Source: JBBQVS01 sp963792705
GTDB taxonomy: Bacteria > Chloroflexota > Ktedonobacteria > Ktedonobacterales > Ktedonobacteraceae
Assembly: GCA_963792705.1 (NCBI GenBank)
Contig: CAWBXD010000013.1
Span: 434,001 to 498,000 of the forward strand
DNA length: 64,000 nucleotides
Direction: 5' to 3'
A program made the translations under genes and the position numbers. Position 1 is the stretch's first letter. Each line of letters begins with the position of its first letter. Positions 41,871 to 49,974 of the stretch are shown here, piece after piece. The notes under the pieces are model-generated. The model worked only from the letters and a program-made list of their open reading frames with translations. It ran no database searches and was not told where the DNA came from.

Positions 41871-44800
41871 CTATGGCGTTTGTGTGGCGGCCGCAGTTGC
41901 TCCGACTGTTGGAGTTACCGTCACGCCGACGGTTGGCGTGGGAGTGATACCTAGCGTTGGCGTGGGAGTGATACCTGCCGTTGGCGTCGGTGTCACGCCA
42001 ACAGTCGGCTTCGGGGTGAGTGCAATATTGGTAGTTGCGGCTGGCGTCACTCCGGTAGTTGGCACAGAAGTGGGTGTTACCCCTACGGTTGGCACAGAAG
42101 TGGGCGTCACTCCGGTCGTAGGGATAGGAGTGGGCGTCACTCCAATAGTGGGTGTGGGCGTCGGCGTCACAGCTTTCACCGTTACCGTCGTGGTCACTGT
42201 TATGGCAGAGCCTACCGAGGGTGTGACGACAACTGTTGCGGTATAGGTGCCAGCTGCAAGACCTGCAACGCTTACGTTGAACCCTGGAGATGAGGTGACG
42301 TTCGGCGTGTCACTTCCACTGGTAGGACTGATACTGAGCCAGGATGCGGAAGGTGTGCCAGCAGTCCATGTGAGGGTGCCACCACCGATATTTGTAATGT
42401 TGATGGATTGCGCGACTGGGTTTGTGCCAGCAGGTGTTGAGTAGGTGAGGCTGGTTGTGTTTAGCTGCATAGATGGCGGCGCGATGTTGATTGTAATCTG
42501 CACCGTTGTTGGGCTTCCGACCGCCACCAAACCCGTTGCAGGGTCCGTAGCGGTAATGGTTACATTCGCTGTATAGTTGCCAGCGACCGCACTTGCTGGA
42601 TTAACCATAACACCTATCGAGGTGTTGGTGCCAGCCGCTAATGAACCAGCAACAGGGGCAAGCGAGACAAACGCAGGTGCATTCGCCAGTGTCGCAAACC
42701 AGTTTAGCGCGGTACCACCCGTGTTCGCAATATTTACAGGTTGTGCCGTTACACCATCTGTACCGTGTGTTGAAGCAATACCAGCACTCGCGGCAAGCGA
42801 TGGTGGCGCAGAAACTGTTACTGTAATACCTACCGTTTGCGGACTACCCGCGATTGTGGCCCCACCATTGACTCCTACTAAGGTGATTGAACCACCATAT
42901 GACCCTGATGCTAATGAGGTACCAATAACTGTTACCGTGAATGTTGCCATGCCACCTGCCAGTACCGTCGCTGTTGCTGGCGTCACTGTCAACCAGCCTT
43001 TGCCGCTTCCAAGCGTTACAGTAGGTGTGATAGCGATGTTGCCAGAGCAGGCACCACCTACCGCTAACGAGAATGTTTGCGCGGCCGGACTCTTACCCAC
43101 TATAGTGGTAAAGGCTTCCGTCGCTGTTGAGGGAGCTTGCAATGTACAGGCTTGTTGTATCGTCAAGGCAACAGAGACTACGCTAGGTGTACCAATAGCC
43201 CTGTGTGTGACGCCATCGACAGCCGAGATTGTTAATGTAGATGAATAACTACCGGCCGCAAGCCCTGCTGACGCAATACCAATACTACTCTTTCCGGCCG
43301 ATCCAGGTGAAACAACACCCATTGCTGGTGCTGGCACTAGCCAACTTGTGCTAGAGGTAGCAGTCCAATCCACCGCATGAGAGCAAGCACCACTTGTTGC
43401 TATAGTGATGGATTGTGCAATTGGTGCTGCCTGCCCGATGACACCAGTAAAGGTTAGCGCGGCTGGACCTGTTGAAACGGTACATGCGGCCTGTACGACA
43501 AAGCTTACCGGAATGGCTTGCGGACTTCCAGCAATACTATGTCCATTGCCATCGTTGCCTGTAATCGTCACCACACCATTATAGGTACCAGCGTTCAATG
43601 TGTTCAGAGCGATTGCGGTCACTGGCACAGTAGCCGATTGATTGGAGGTAAGGCTCCCACTAGTATTCGCGACGCTCAACCAGTTGCCACCGACACTCGT
43701 CGCAACGCTAGCTTGCCAGTTGAGTGTTCCACCGGATGTATTTGTTATCGCGACATTTTGCGTTGTAGGGCTGGCTTGTCCAACAACACCGTTATAGGCA
43801 AGAGTTCCCGCGGAAACGTTCATAGTCGGTGTCGCGGGTTGCCCTAAAGTGAACGAGACCGGAAGCGTCTCAGTTCCTGTCGAGGTCGAGAAGACAATAG
43901 AGGCATTGTAGGTACCAGGATCGAGTCCTGCACTATTGACGCTAACCAATGGCAGTGTCGGTGTAGTACCACTACTTGCGCTGAGTGTCAGCCAGGATGC
44001 TGTTGTCGTTGCACTCCATGAAATTGGCGCATTACAACTGCCTTGCGAGACACCAACATTAATCGTCTTACTCGTCGGCGAGGACTGTTGAGAGACGCCT
44101 GCGAAGGTAAGCAAGGACGGCGAAACCTGTAAACCACATTGTGGAGTGACCGTGATTGAAACCTGCACGTTCTGTGGACTGCTTTTAACCTGTCCCTGAC
44201 CAGTAAAGGTAATCACGCCGTTATAGGTTCCTGGCAGCAGTGTACTTGTGTTGATACCCACCGTAACATTCTGCGCTGCAACGCCTCGTGTTGTCGCGGT
44301 AGTAGTAGCACCTGCGGCTGATGACGCATTCTGTACACTACCCGAAATTGGCGAAACGTTAAGCCAGGACGCATTTGTTGCAATACTCCATTGCAGTGGT
44401 AGCACACCTGGATTGCTCACGGTAATTGTTTGAGTTGGTGGTGCTGTTCCACCATCAGGTGCGGTGAAGGAGAGGACTGCAGGGCTGATCGCCAGCACAG
44501 CTTCATGACCTGGGTCGAGCGGTACAACCTGCATCGTCACCGTGACCTTCATACTCCCAACATTCGATAAGAAATTCACATGAGCAGTATATGGACCGGG
44601 ATGCAAGTTTGTGCGGTCTACGGCAATCGTAACTGGCATTTTCGCGCCGGATGCAAAGGTACCATTATCAGGTGAAAGCAAGAGCCACGGTGAATCGCTA
44701 CTGCCCTGCCAGGTAATCTGTCCACCACCAGTGTTACTCAATATGAGTTGCTGCGTAGAGTTCGTGGCGATATCACCAGTTCCAAGGTCAAGTGTTGTAG

Positions 44801-45716
44801 TCGAAAGCGTGAAGTGGGCCGGGCGCAGAGAAGTGCTCTTGCCTGTCACAATCAGCGAGACACGCGCTATTTTGTGTAACTTTGCATCTTCGGCATTGAG
44901 TAAGTGGAACCCTGCTTGCCAGTCAGGAGAAACTGTTACGGTGTCTGTAAAATTCCCTTTGTTATCGGCTTGAATAATAGAGGTACCGCCGGTATCCGCG
45001 ATAGGCAGTATCGCATCACGTGTTAAACCAATTCGTCCATTAGGGCTAAAATTACTTCCGTGCAGTGTTAGCGTGGCACCGATAGCAATAGTGTTCGATG
45101 AAGCCTGTAGTGTCGGTGCAGATACGCTTGTATTAGAGTGCCCAAACGAGACAAAGACGCCGAACGCGCCACCAAGCGACAAGACAAGTATTGTGAGAAG
45201 GCTTACCCAAAAGAAGAGACGAGGAGGAAGATATCCTAAAGTTTGCCCTTTGTTTGATAATGGTTTGAGTGCCACATGGTGCGACGAAATAGGTCGCGGC
45301 GTAATAGGAATGTCTTCCTCCGCTATGGGAGTATCAAGCACTTTTTGCCATGTGAGGGGACGCGCATCCTCCGCATGCAGTTGTGCTACAACGTCGTGTG
45401 CAGCTTGAAAAGGATATGGTTGCTCACTCTGCGCCGACGTTTGTTGTAGTGAACGTATTGAATAGCTGCTTCCGGGACGGCTCTGCCGTGCTACGTTGAC
45501 CGTCGCGGTTCGTTTTTTATCTAGTGCGATCAGCGTGTCTTCCTGATCAATTGAGTGAAAGTCAGAACCTCGGAATGCATCATTGCGTGAGGATTGTTCG
45601 GCAAGGAAACGTGCAGATATATGCCCTGATGAGACCATTGACTCACCACAGTTGGCACAGTAGTTTGCATATTCGGGCAATACTTCTTCACAGTATTGGC
45701 ATTGAATAGTGTTCAT
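41871..45716 (-). CDS. Giant membrane-anchored protein with zinc ribbon and eight BACON-like repeats
   Basis: 1281 residues. Residues 1-27 form a zinc ribbon with C6, C9, C20 and C23 (QCQYCEE and YCANCGES). A cytosolic linker reaches about 165, followed by one transmembrane helix at about 167-190 (RLFFWVSLLTILVLSLGGAF). The outside part starts with an IPT/TIG-like domain (LQASSNTIAIGATLTLHGSN). Eight BACON-like units of about 100-120 residues follow, each with W...SWLSVSP.SGS and the closing L..GTY...V. A Thr/Pro-rich stalk of about 95 residues (GVTPTPTAGITPTPTLG) ends the protein. BACON domains are thought to bind carbohydrate or mucin. A surface adhesin or stalk is inferred. Confidence 0.82.
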   Translation of the reverse strand: MNTIQCQYCEEVLPEYANYCANCGESMVSSGHISARFLAEQSSRNDAFRGSDFHSIDQEDTLIALDKKRTATVNVARQSRPGSSYSIRSLQQTSAQSEQPYPFQAAHDVVAQLHAEDARPLTWQKVLDTPIAEEDIPITPRPISSHHVALKPLSNKGQTLGYLPPRLFFWVSLLTILVLSLGGAFGVFVSFGHSNTSVSAPTLQASSNTIAIGATLTLHGSNFSPNGRIGLTRDAILPIADTGGTSIIQADNKGNFTDTVTVSPDWQAGFHLLNAEDAKLHKIARVSLIVTGKSTSLRPAHFTLSTTTLDLGTGDIATNSTQQLILSNTGGGQITWQGSSDSPWLLLSPDNGTFASGAKMPVTIAVDRTNLHPGPYTAHVNFLSNVGSMKVTVTMQVVPLDPGHEAVLAISPAVLSFTAPDGGTAPPTQTITVSNPGVLPLQWSIATNASWLNVSPISGSVQNASSAAGATTTATTRGVAAQNVTVGINTSTLLPGTYNGVITFTGQGQVKSSPQNVQVSITVTPQCGLQVSPSLLTFAGVSQQSSPTSKTINVGVSQGSCNAPISWSATTTASWLTLSASSGTTPTLPLVSVNSAGLDPGTYNASIVFSTSTGTETLPVSFTLGQPATPTMNVSAGTLAYNGVVGQASPTTQNVAITNTSGGTLNWQASVATSVGGNWLSVANTSGSLTSNQSATVPVTAIALNTLNAGTYNGVVTITGNDGNGHSIAGSPQAIPVSFVVQAACTVSTGPAALTFTGVIGQAAPIAQSITIATSGACSHAVDWTATSSTSWLVPAPAMGVVSPGSAGKSSIGIASAGLAAGSYSSTLTISAVDGVTHRAIGTPSVVSVALTIQQACTLQAPSTATEAFTTIVGKSPAAQTFSLAVGGACSGNIAITPTVTLGSGKGWLTVTPATATVLAGGMATFTVTVIGTSLASGSYGGSITLVGVNGGATIAGSPQTVGITVTVSAPPSLAASAGIASTHGTDGVTAQPVNIANTGGTALNWFATLANAPAFVSLAPVAGSLAAGTNTSIGVMVNPASAVAGNYTANVTITATDPATGLVAVGSPTTVQITINIAPPSMQLNTTSLTYSTPAGTNPVAQSINITNIGGGTLTWTAGTPSASWLSISPTSGSDTPNVTSSPGFNVSVAGLAAGTYTATVVVTPSVGSAITVTTTVTVKAVTPTPTPTIGVTPTPIPTTGVTPTSVPTVGVTPTSVPTTGVTPAATTNIALTPKPTVGVTPTPTAGITPTPTLGITPTPTVGVTVTPTVGATAAATQTP

Positions 45717-45913
45717 TGACGACTTTCCCCTCTACCCCTCAATGCTGCTCTATTTTTTGTGAAGGGTTAGCGTACCGATGACGTCAGGCATAGAACATGC
45801 GATTAGTACGTTGGGCATGATGCGTTGTAAATCCCATAGAATTATACTATATCTAACCATATAAATGTAGTGTACGGGACAAACGTCTCGCTGTCAATCG
45901 TAAAAAGGCGTAT

Positions 45914-45941
45914 TTGACAACTACCCCCTCGTCCCTATATC
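45914..45941 (+). promoter_or_regulatory. Promoter for the second EamA gene
   Basis: TTGACA at 45914-45919, a 16-base spacer and TATATC at 45936-45941. Initiation would fall around 45948, which leaves no room for a leader before the ATG at 45953 but fits a start at the TTG at 45989. Confidence 0.5.
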
Positions 45942-45988
45942 CTTAATACAAGATGCACAATCCATCGACGCTAGTAAGGAGCAACACG

Positions 45989-46918
45989 TTGTCTACCACA
46001 TCACGTAGTGGTCTCTCTCCATTACCCTTGCCGCGTCATACCTTCTCCTGGTTTCTGCTTATTCTTGCGAACGTGTTGTGGGCGACAAGCTATGTTGTAG
46101 GAAAATTTATTCTACAAGATATCTCGGTGAATATGCTCAATGCGCTCCGCATGTGTTTAGCCGCAGTATTCCTCATTCCTTTGCTACTTTATAAACGTAA
46201 AGAGATACACTTAACACGACAAGACATTCCGCAGTTGCTCCTACTCGCGCTTTCAGGCTTTGTTATCAATAAAGTGCTTGAGTATGGTGGACTGGCATTA
46301 ACGACCGCTTCCGATGTGGCTCTTTTGATTAGCAGTGAAATGCTTTTTACTGCTGTCTTTTCCTGGGTTTTGTTACACGAACAGTTTCGGTTGTCACGTT
46401 TGGGTATGATGCTGCTTGGGCTGGTGGGTGTCTATCTCATCGTTGAACGTAGTTTCATACCGACTCTTCCCTCTGGTGGCGGCATATGGCGTATTATTGG
46501 CGACCTGCTCGTTGTGCTTGCGCTTATGTTTGACGCGTTCTATACGGTACGTGGAAAGGCATTACTGGTCAAGCACTCGCCGTTGCTCATTCTTTCCGTC
46601 GCCATTGTTGGTAGCACAGTATTCTGGCTACCTCTGGCTGGCTGGGAGATACTCTCTTTCGGCTGGCATCCATTGAGCCTATCCGTATGGATAAGCGTGT
46701 GTTGGATGGCACTTATTGTCACCGTGTTTGGCTATCTTGCGTGGTTTCAGGGACTAACAAGAGTTGACGGCTCAACAGCGGCGGTAACACTTTTTGTACA
46801 ACCACTCGTTGGAACGGCGTTGGCGGTGCTGTTGCTGCATGAACAATTAACTCTGATTACGCTTATCGGTGGTGTTTTGATTGTGAGTAGCGTTTTCTTA
46901 CTTTCACGTACTAGTTAG
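45989..46918 (+). CDS. EamA/DMT-family transporter
   Basis: 309 residues from a TTG start preceded by AAGGAG with a 7-base spacer; the ATG at 45953 has no site and lies at the predicted transcription start. Ten helices occur in two EamA repeats: FSWFLLILANVLWATSYVVG, LLLLALSGFVINKVLEYGGL, then LVVLALMFDAFYTVRGKALL and TLFVQPLVGTALAVLLLHEQ. The substrate is not known. The alpha/beta hydrolase gene follows 14 bases later and is probably co-transcribed. Confidence 0.86.
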   Translation: MSTTSRSGLSPLPLPRHTFSWFLLILANVLWATSYVVGKFILQDISVNMLNALRMCLAAVFLIPLLLYKRKEIHLTRQDIPQLLLLALSGFVINKVLEYGGLALTTASDVALLISSEMLFTAVFSWVLLHEQFRLSRLGMMLLGLVGVYLIVERSFIPTLPSGGGIWRIIGDLLVVLALMFDAFYTVRGKALLVKHSPLLILSVAIVGSTVFWLPLAGWEILSFGWHPLSLSVWISVCWMALIVTVFGYLAWFQGLTRVDGSTAAVTLFVQPLVGTALAVLLLHEQLTLITLIGGVLIVSSVFLLSRTS

Positions 46919-46932
46919 AGAGAGGTAAGGAC

Positions 46933-47838
46933 ATGATTGAGCCGCGTAGCTCTTTCGTCGATACCGAGCATATACGTTTACATTATCTCGAATGGGACCC
47001 GGCAGAAAGCGATGCTGGACGAACAAGTGATGAGATACCAATAGTGCTTCTGCACGGACTTGGTGCAACGGCCGATACATGGCGACTGGTTGTGCAGGAC
47101 CTATGTCACAAACATCTTGTTGTAGCCTTTGATGCGCGTGGGCATGGTGCAAGCGAGAAGCCTACCGAAGGCTACGACCTTACTACCATTGCGGAGGATG
47201 CGATAGAGGGCATGGCAGCCCTTGGTCTCGGTCAGGTTGCGCTTGTCGGACATGGCTGGGGTGCGCGTGTCGCACTCGTTATGGCAGCGCGCCATCCTGC
47301 GCTGGTTAGCCATCTCATTCTCGTCGATTGTCCGCATGTAGAGCCACGTCACTGGCCGGGCATGACGCGTGACCGCTTTATACGTGAAACGGGTAACAAA
47401 CATCTCTACGTCTCGAAAACGGCCTTTGTGGAAGCTATGCATGAAGAAATGCACTCGTTCTGGTCGCCCGAAGTGGAGGACATCCTGCTCCAAACTGTGC
47501 AAGAGCTTCCAGATGGGCGGCTCGAAGAATGTTTACACTCCGATAATCAGCGTCGTATCCGCGAGTCACTGTGGGATGATCGCGCCCTAGCGTATTATAG
47601 TAAGCTGACATGTCCCGTCCTGCTCATTCCTGCGGCTGGCGAACCGCAGCCCGACAAAGAATATCCAGAGCAGCTTGAGCATACCGACGAATTCGCCGAG
47701 GCAAAAGGCCACATGGCGGCCCAGGTTGCCCAGGTCATTTCGCGCTGCTCCGTGCTCTGGATGCCCGACACCTCACACGATATTCAACTGCAACGCTCAC
47801 ACGTTCTGGCACAGGCCATTGAACGGTTCATGAAGTGA
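46933..47838 (+). CDS. Alpha/beta hydrolase
   Basis: 301 residues. Motifs are PIVLLHGLGATADTWRLVVQ (oxyanion loop HGLG), VVAFDARGHGASEKP, the nucleophile-elbow region VALVGHGWGARVALVMAARH and a late WMPDTSHDIQLQRSH with the catalytic His. The elbow reads GHGWGA: the usual Ser position is Gly, so a canonical G-x-S-x-G nucleophile is missing. This may be a non-hydrolytic member or one using another residue. GAGGTAAGGA precedes the ATG, and the gene follows the EamA transporter by 14 bases. Confidence 0.8.
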   Translation: MIEPRSSFVDTEHIRLHYLEWDPAESDAGRTSDEIPIVLLHGLGATADTWRLVVQDLCHKHLVVAFDARGHGASEKPTEGYDLTTIAEDAIEGMAALGLGQVALVGHGWGARVALVMAARHPALVSHLILVDCPHVEPRHWPGMTRDRFIRETGNKHLYVSKTAFVEAMHEEMHSFWSPEVEDILLQTVQELPDGRLEECLHSDNQRRIRESLWDDRALAYYSKLTCPVLLIPAAGEPQPDKEYPEQLEHTDEFAEAKGHMAAQVAQVISRCSVLWMPDTSHDIQLQRSHVLAQAIERFMK

Positions 47839-47842
47839 TAAA

Positions 47843-48673
47843 TTAGGCATGCATGGGAAATTGTAAGGACATTATCCAATCCCATGCACGGTCTGAAAGC
47901 AGGCGACGCATATAATAATACATGTAAGCACTGGCTCCTACCTTATAGCGTGCTCGTGGCTGGCGACTTTGCGCGGCTTGAACAACAACATTGGCAACAT
48001 CATCAGCCTCAATCAAACCATACATTCGACCTGCAAACATGCGGTTCGTTGTTTGCACAAAGCGTTTCTTGAAGTAGGCATAGGGGCTATCCTCTCCGGT
48101 CTGCGGAAGCGTTTCGGTGAGCTTCGCAAAAAATGGCGTATGGACACCTGTTGGCTGAATGAGGGAAACCTTGATCCCAAAAGTACGTACCTCAAAGCGC
48201 AATGCATCGGTGAACGCTTCAACCGCGTATTTGCTAGCGTGATACGCGCCTGCACCGGGTGCTGTGAACGTGCCACCTATAGACCCGATGTTAATAATAT
48301 GACCACGATGGTTCACACGCATGATTGGTAAAACCAGTTGCGCCATGCGAACCAAGCCAAAGACGTTCGTTTCAAATTCGTCACGTACCTGCTCAAGAGA
48401 AAGTTCTTCGACGGGTCCATTGAGCGCGAAACCAGCATTGTTCACCAAAACGTCAATCGACGACTGTTCGGCGGTGATAGTCTGTATCGCCTGAACCATT
48501 GAATGCTCTTGCGTCACGTCAAGCATAAGAGGACGAATGCCCTGTATATCTGTAAGCGCATCCAGTTGACGAGCAGTGGCATAAACAATATATCCTTGAG
48601 CGACAAACGCTTGAGCAATAGCTTTTCCAATACCGGAAGAAGCTCCTGTAACCAGAGCAACGCAAGTAGACAT
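47843..48673 (-). CDS. Short-chain dehydrogenase/reductase, TetR-linked
   Basis: 276 residues from MSTCVALVTGASSGIGKAIA, with GAGGAG 8 bases before the ATG. It is a classical SDR: the glycine motif TGASSGIGKA, NNAGFALNGPVEE, the catalytic Ser region IINIGSIGGTFTAPGA, and YHASK with the active-site Tyr and Lys. The C-terminal part (RMFAGRMYGLIEADDVANVV) resembles the retinol/steroid-like SDRs. It is divergent from a TetR regulator and carries a palindromic operator at the start of its transcript. Only 4 bases separate it from the convergent hydrolase. Confidence 0.9.
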   Translation of the reverse strand: MSTCVALVTGASSGIGKAIAQAFVAQGYIVYATARQLDALTDIQGIRPLMLDVTQEHSMVQAIQTITAEQSSIDVLVNNAGFALNGPVEELSLEQVRDEFETNVFGLVRMAQLVLPIMRVNHRGHIINIGSIGGTFTAPGAGAYHASKYAVEAFTDALRFEVRTFGIKVSLIQPTGVHTPFFAKLTETLPQTGEDSPYAYFKKRFVQTTNRMFAGRMYGLIEADDVANVVVQAAQSRQPRARYKVGASAYMYYYMRRLLSDRAWDWIMSLQFPMHA

Positions 48674-48713
48674 ACTGTATTCTCCTCTAAACAAGAGTGT
48701 CTATTTTATTTAA

Positions 48714-48729
48714 GTAAACAATTGTTTAC
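48714..48729. promoter_or_regulatory. TetR-type operator 1, perfect 16-bp palindrome
   Basis: GTAAACAATTGTTTAC is a perfect palindrome in the divergent gap between the SDR and TetR genes. It lies just downstream of the predicted minus-strand -10 element (48736-48741), where bound repressor would block the SDR promoter. Confidence 0.65.
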
Positions 48730-48735
48730 AAAGCA

Positions 48736-48765
48736 AGTATAGCGTATCTTGACAGAATTTGTCAA
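48736..48765 (-). promoter_or_regulatory. Promoter of the SDR gene
   Basis: On the minus strand, TTGACA (plus-strand 48760-48765) is separated by 18 bases from TATACT (48736-48741). It overlaps the oppositely directed promoter of the TetR gene. Confidence 0.6.
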
Positions 48766-48777
48766 CGGTTGTTTACT
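48749..48777 (+). promoter_or_regulatory. Promoter of the TetR gene
   Basis: TTGACA at 48749-48754, a 17-base spacer and TTTACT at 48772-48777. The second operator copy overlaps its spacer and -10 element. Confidence 0.55.
48761..48776. promoter_or_regulatory. TetR-type operator 2, imperfect palindrome
   Basis: GTCAACGGTTGTTTAC matches operator 1 at 13 of 16 positions and lies over the plus-strand -10 element, consistent with autoregulation by the TetR protein. Confidence 0.55.
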
Positions 48778-48820
48778 TTTGTGAGAAGAGGATATTGAGG
48801 AAAAAGGACAACATACTACT

Positions 48821-49390
48821 ATGTCAGAACATAGTCCACGTCAACGCAATGCAGCGCAGACACGCTTGGACATTTTGAAGGCGGCCCAAAAGCTGTTTAG
48901 CCAACGCGGATATGAACGCGTCGGAGTACGAGATATCGCAGCCGAGGTTGGTATCAATGGAGCATTAATCATTCGCTACTTTGGGTCGAAAGACCAGCTC
49001 TTTGCGGAGGCCGTTACAGAAGCGTTTCGCTTGGACGCCTGGTTGCAAGAGCGTCGAGAAGGATTGGGCGAACTCCTGGTGCGCTATCTACTGCAAGATG
49101 ACTCGGACGCTACATTCTATCCAATTCTTGCGCTACTACGGTCGGCTAGCAGTCCACAAGGAGCTACGTTGTTGCGTCAAGGATTAGAGGAATATTTTAT
49201 TCAACCGCTTGCTGAGTGGTTAGGAGGCAACGATAGTCATCTACGCGCCAGCTTGATTGCCTCGACCCTGCTCGGTTTGGCTATCATGAAAGATGTGCTC
49301 TATATAACACCTCTCACCGAAAGCCCTACCGAGTCGCTCGTTGCCCATGTTGCCCCTGTCATCCAGCGATATATTGATGATGTAGAATAA
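48821..49390 (+). CDS. TetR-family transcriptional regulator
   Basis: 189 residues. The N-terminal HTH, about residues 10-56, reads RLDILKAAQKLFSQRGYERV then VRDIAAEVGINGALIIRYFG, with the terminal FGSKDQLFAEAV. The ligand-binding C terminus is helical and of the tetracyclin-repressor-like C-terminal type (LLVRYLLQDDSDATFYPILA). It is divergent from an SDR gene, with two matching operators in the 147-base gap, so it probably represses both itself and the SDR until an unknown ligand binds. Confidence 0.9.
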   Translation: MSEHSPRQRNAAQTRLDILKAAQKLFSQRGYERVGVRDIAAEVGINGALIIRYFGSKDQLFAEAVTEAFRLDAWLQERREGLGELLVRYLLQDDSDATFYPILALLRSASSPQGATLLRQGLEEYFIQPLAEWLGGNDSHLRASLIASTLLGLAIMKDVLYITPLTESPTESLVAHVAPVIQRYIDDVE

Positions 49391-49413
49391 CTTTGCTTTT
49401 GTCCGTGGTAGTA

Positions 49414-49682
49414 GTAATTGAGGAACGAAGGAACGTTTTTCTTCTCGCGCCGCCTGTAGAGCGGGTTTAGAGGCTATAATAAACGTTCCTGACCCCTTCT
49501 TTCTTCAGGAACGAAGGAACGATGCTTCTCTTTATAAAAAAAATATATATATTTATAAACGTATATACTTATAAACGTTCCTTCGTTCCCGATACTCTTT
49601 TATAGAGGAACGTTTAAAATAGGTCATAAAACGGCCTGTAGAGCGGTCTCATAAGAAAAACGTTCCTTCGTTCCTGAATTAC
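49414..49682. repeat. Second repeat family, copy B (AACGTTCCTTCGTTCC element)
   Basis: The ends GTAATTGAGGAACGAAGGAA and its inverted copy match over 28 bases with one mismatch. Inside are further AACGTTCC motifs at about 49482, 49500-49517, 49562-49578 and 49606, and a repeated GCCTGTAGAGCGG segment at each side. An AT-rich centre (about 49530-49565) separates the halves. It looks like a nested or duplicated version of the 26724 element. Confidence 0.7.
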
Positions 49683-49753
49683 CCCTAGTCTGCCAATCTT
49701 GATGTGATGAATTCGTAGTAGCCTGTCAAACTCCATGTGTCTCCTAGCGTGGG

Positions 49754-49806
49754 CAGGGAGACCGCTCCCTTCATCATTCCCCGAAGGCGGTTCGGGTCTC
49801 CTTGCC
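49754..49806. other. Isolated hairpin in the TetR-prolyl oligopeptidase gap
   Basis: GGGCAGGGAGACCG and CGGTTCGGGTCTCCTTGCCC form an imperfect stem. The surroundings (49683-49851) include a TCTTGATGTGATGAATTCGTAG stretch that matches the flank of R20 but lacks the repeat itself, probably an excision or decay remnant. Confidence 0.4.
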
Positions 49807-49851
49807 CTCATACACCATTTCATATGTGACGCTTGTGCTTTGGCAGACGAG

Positions 49852-49920
49852 TAGGGACCGATTGATCGCGTCCTCGTTAGCGATTGGTTGTTACGAGGAC
49901 GCGATCAATCGGTCCCTACA
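49852..49920. repeat. Palindromic intergenic repeat R12, short form
   Basis: The ends GTAGGGACCGATTGATCGCG and its inverted copy surround CTCGTTAGCGATTGGTTGTT. It is followed by the recurrent tail ATCTATCCGTATTCTTTCAT and lies just after the prolyl oligopeptidase stop. Confidence 0.9.
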
Positions 49921-49974
49921 ACGGATCTATCCGTATTCTTTCATCACATAGCATCATCACACCCGTACAGGATG

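Noticed and set aside
41884..43248. Plus-strand proteins rich in Val, Pro and Thr opposite the giant protein gene
   Set aside because: These are antisense shadows of the Thr/Pro- and Ala/Thr-rich repeats of the real minus-strand gene.
49614..49823. 69-codon minus-strand ORF
   Set aside because: It runs from a hairpin into the AACGTTCC repeat, has no Shine-Dalgarno and no recognisable domain.
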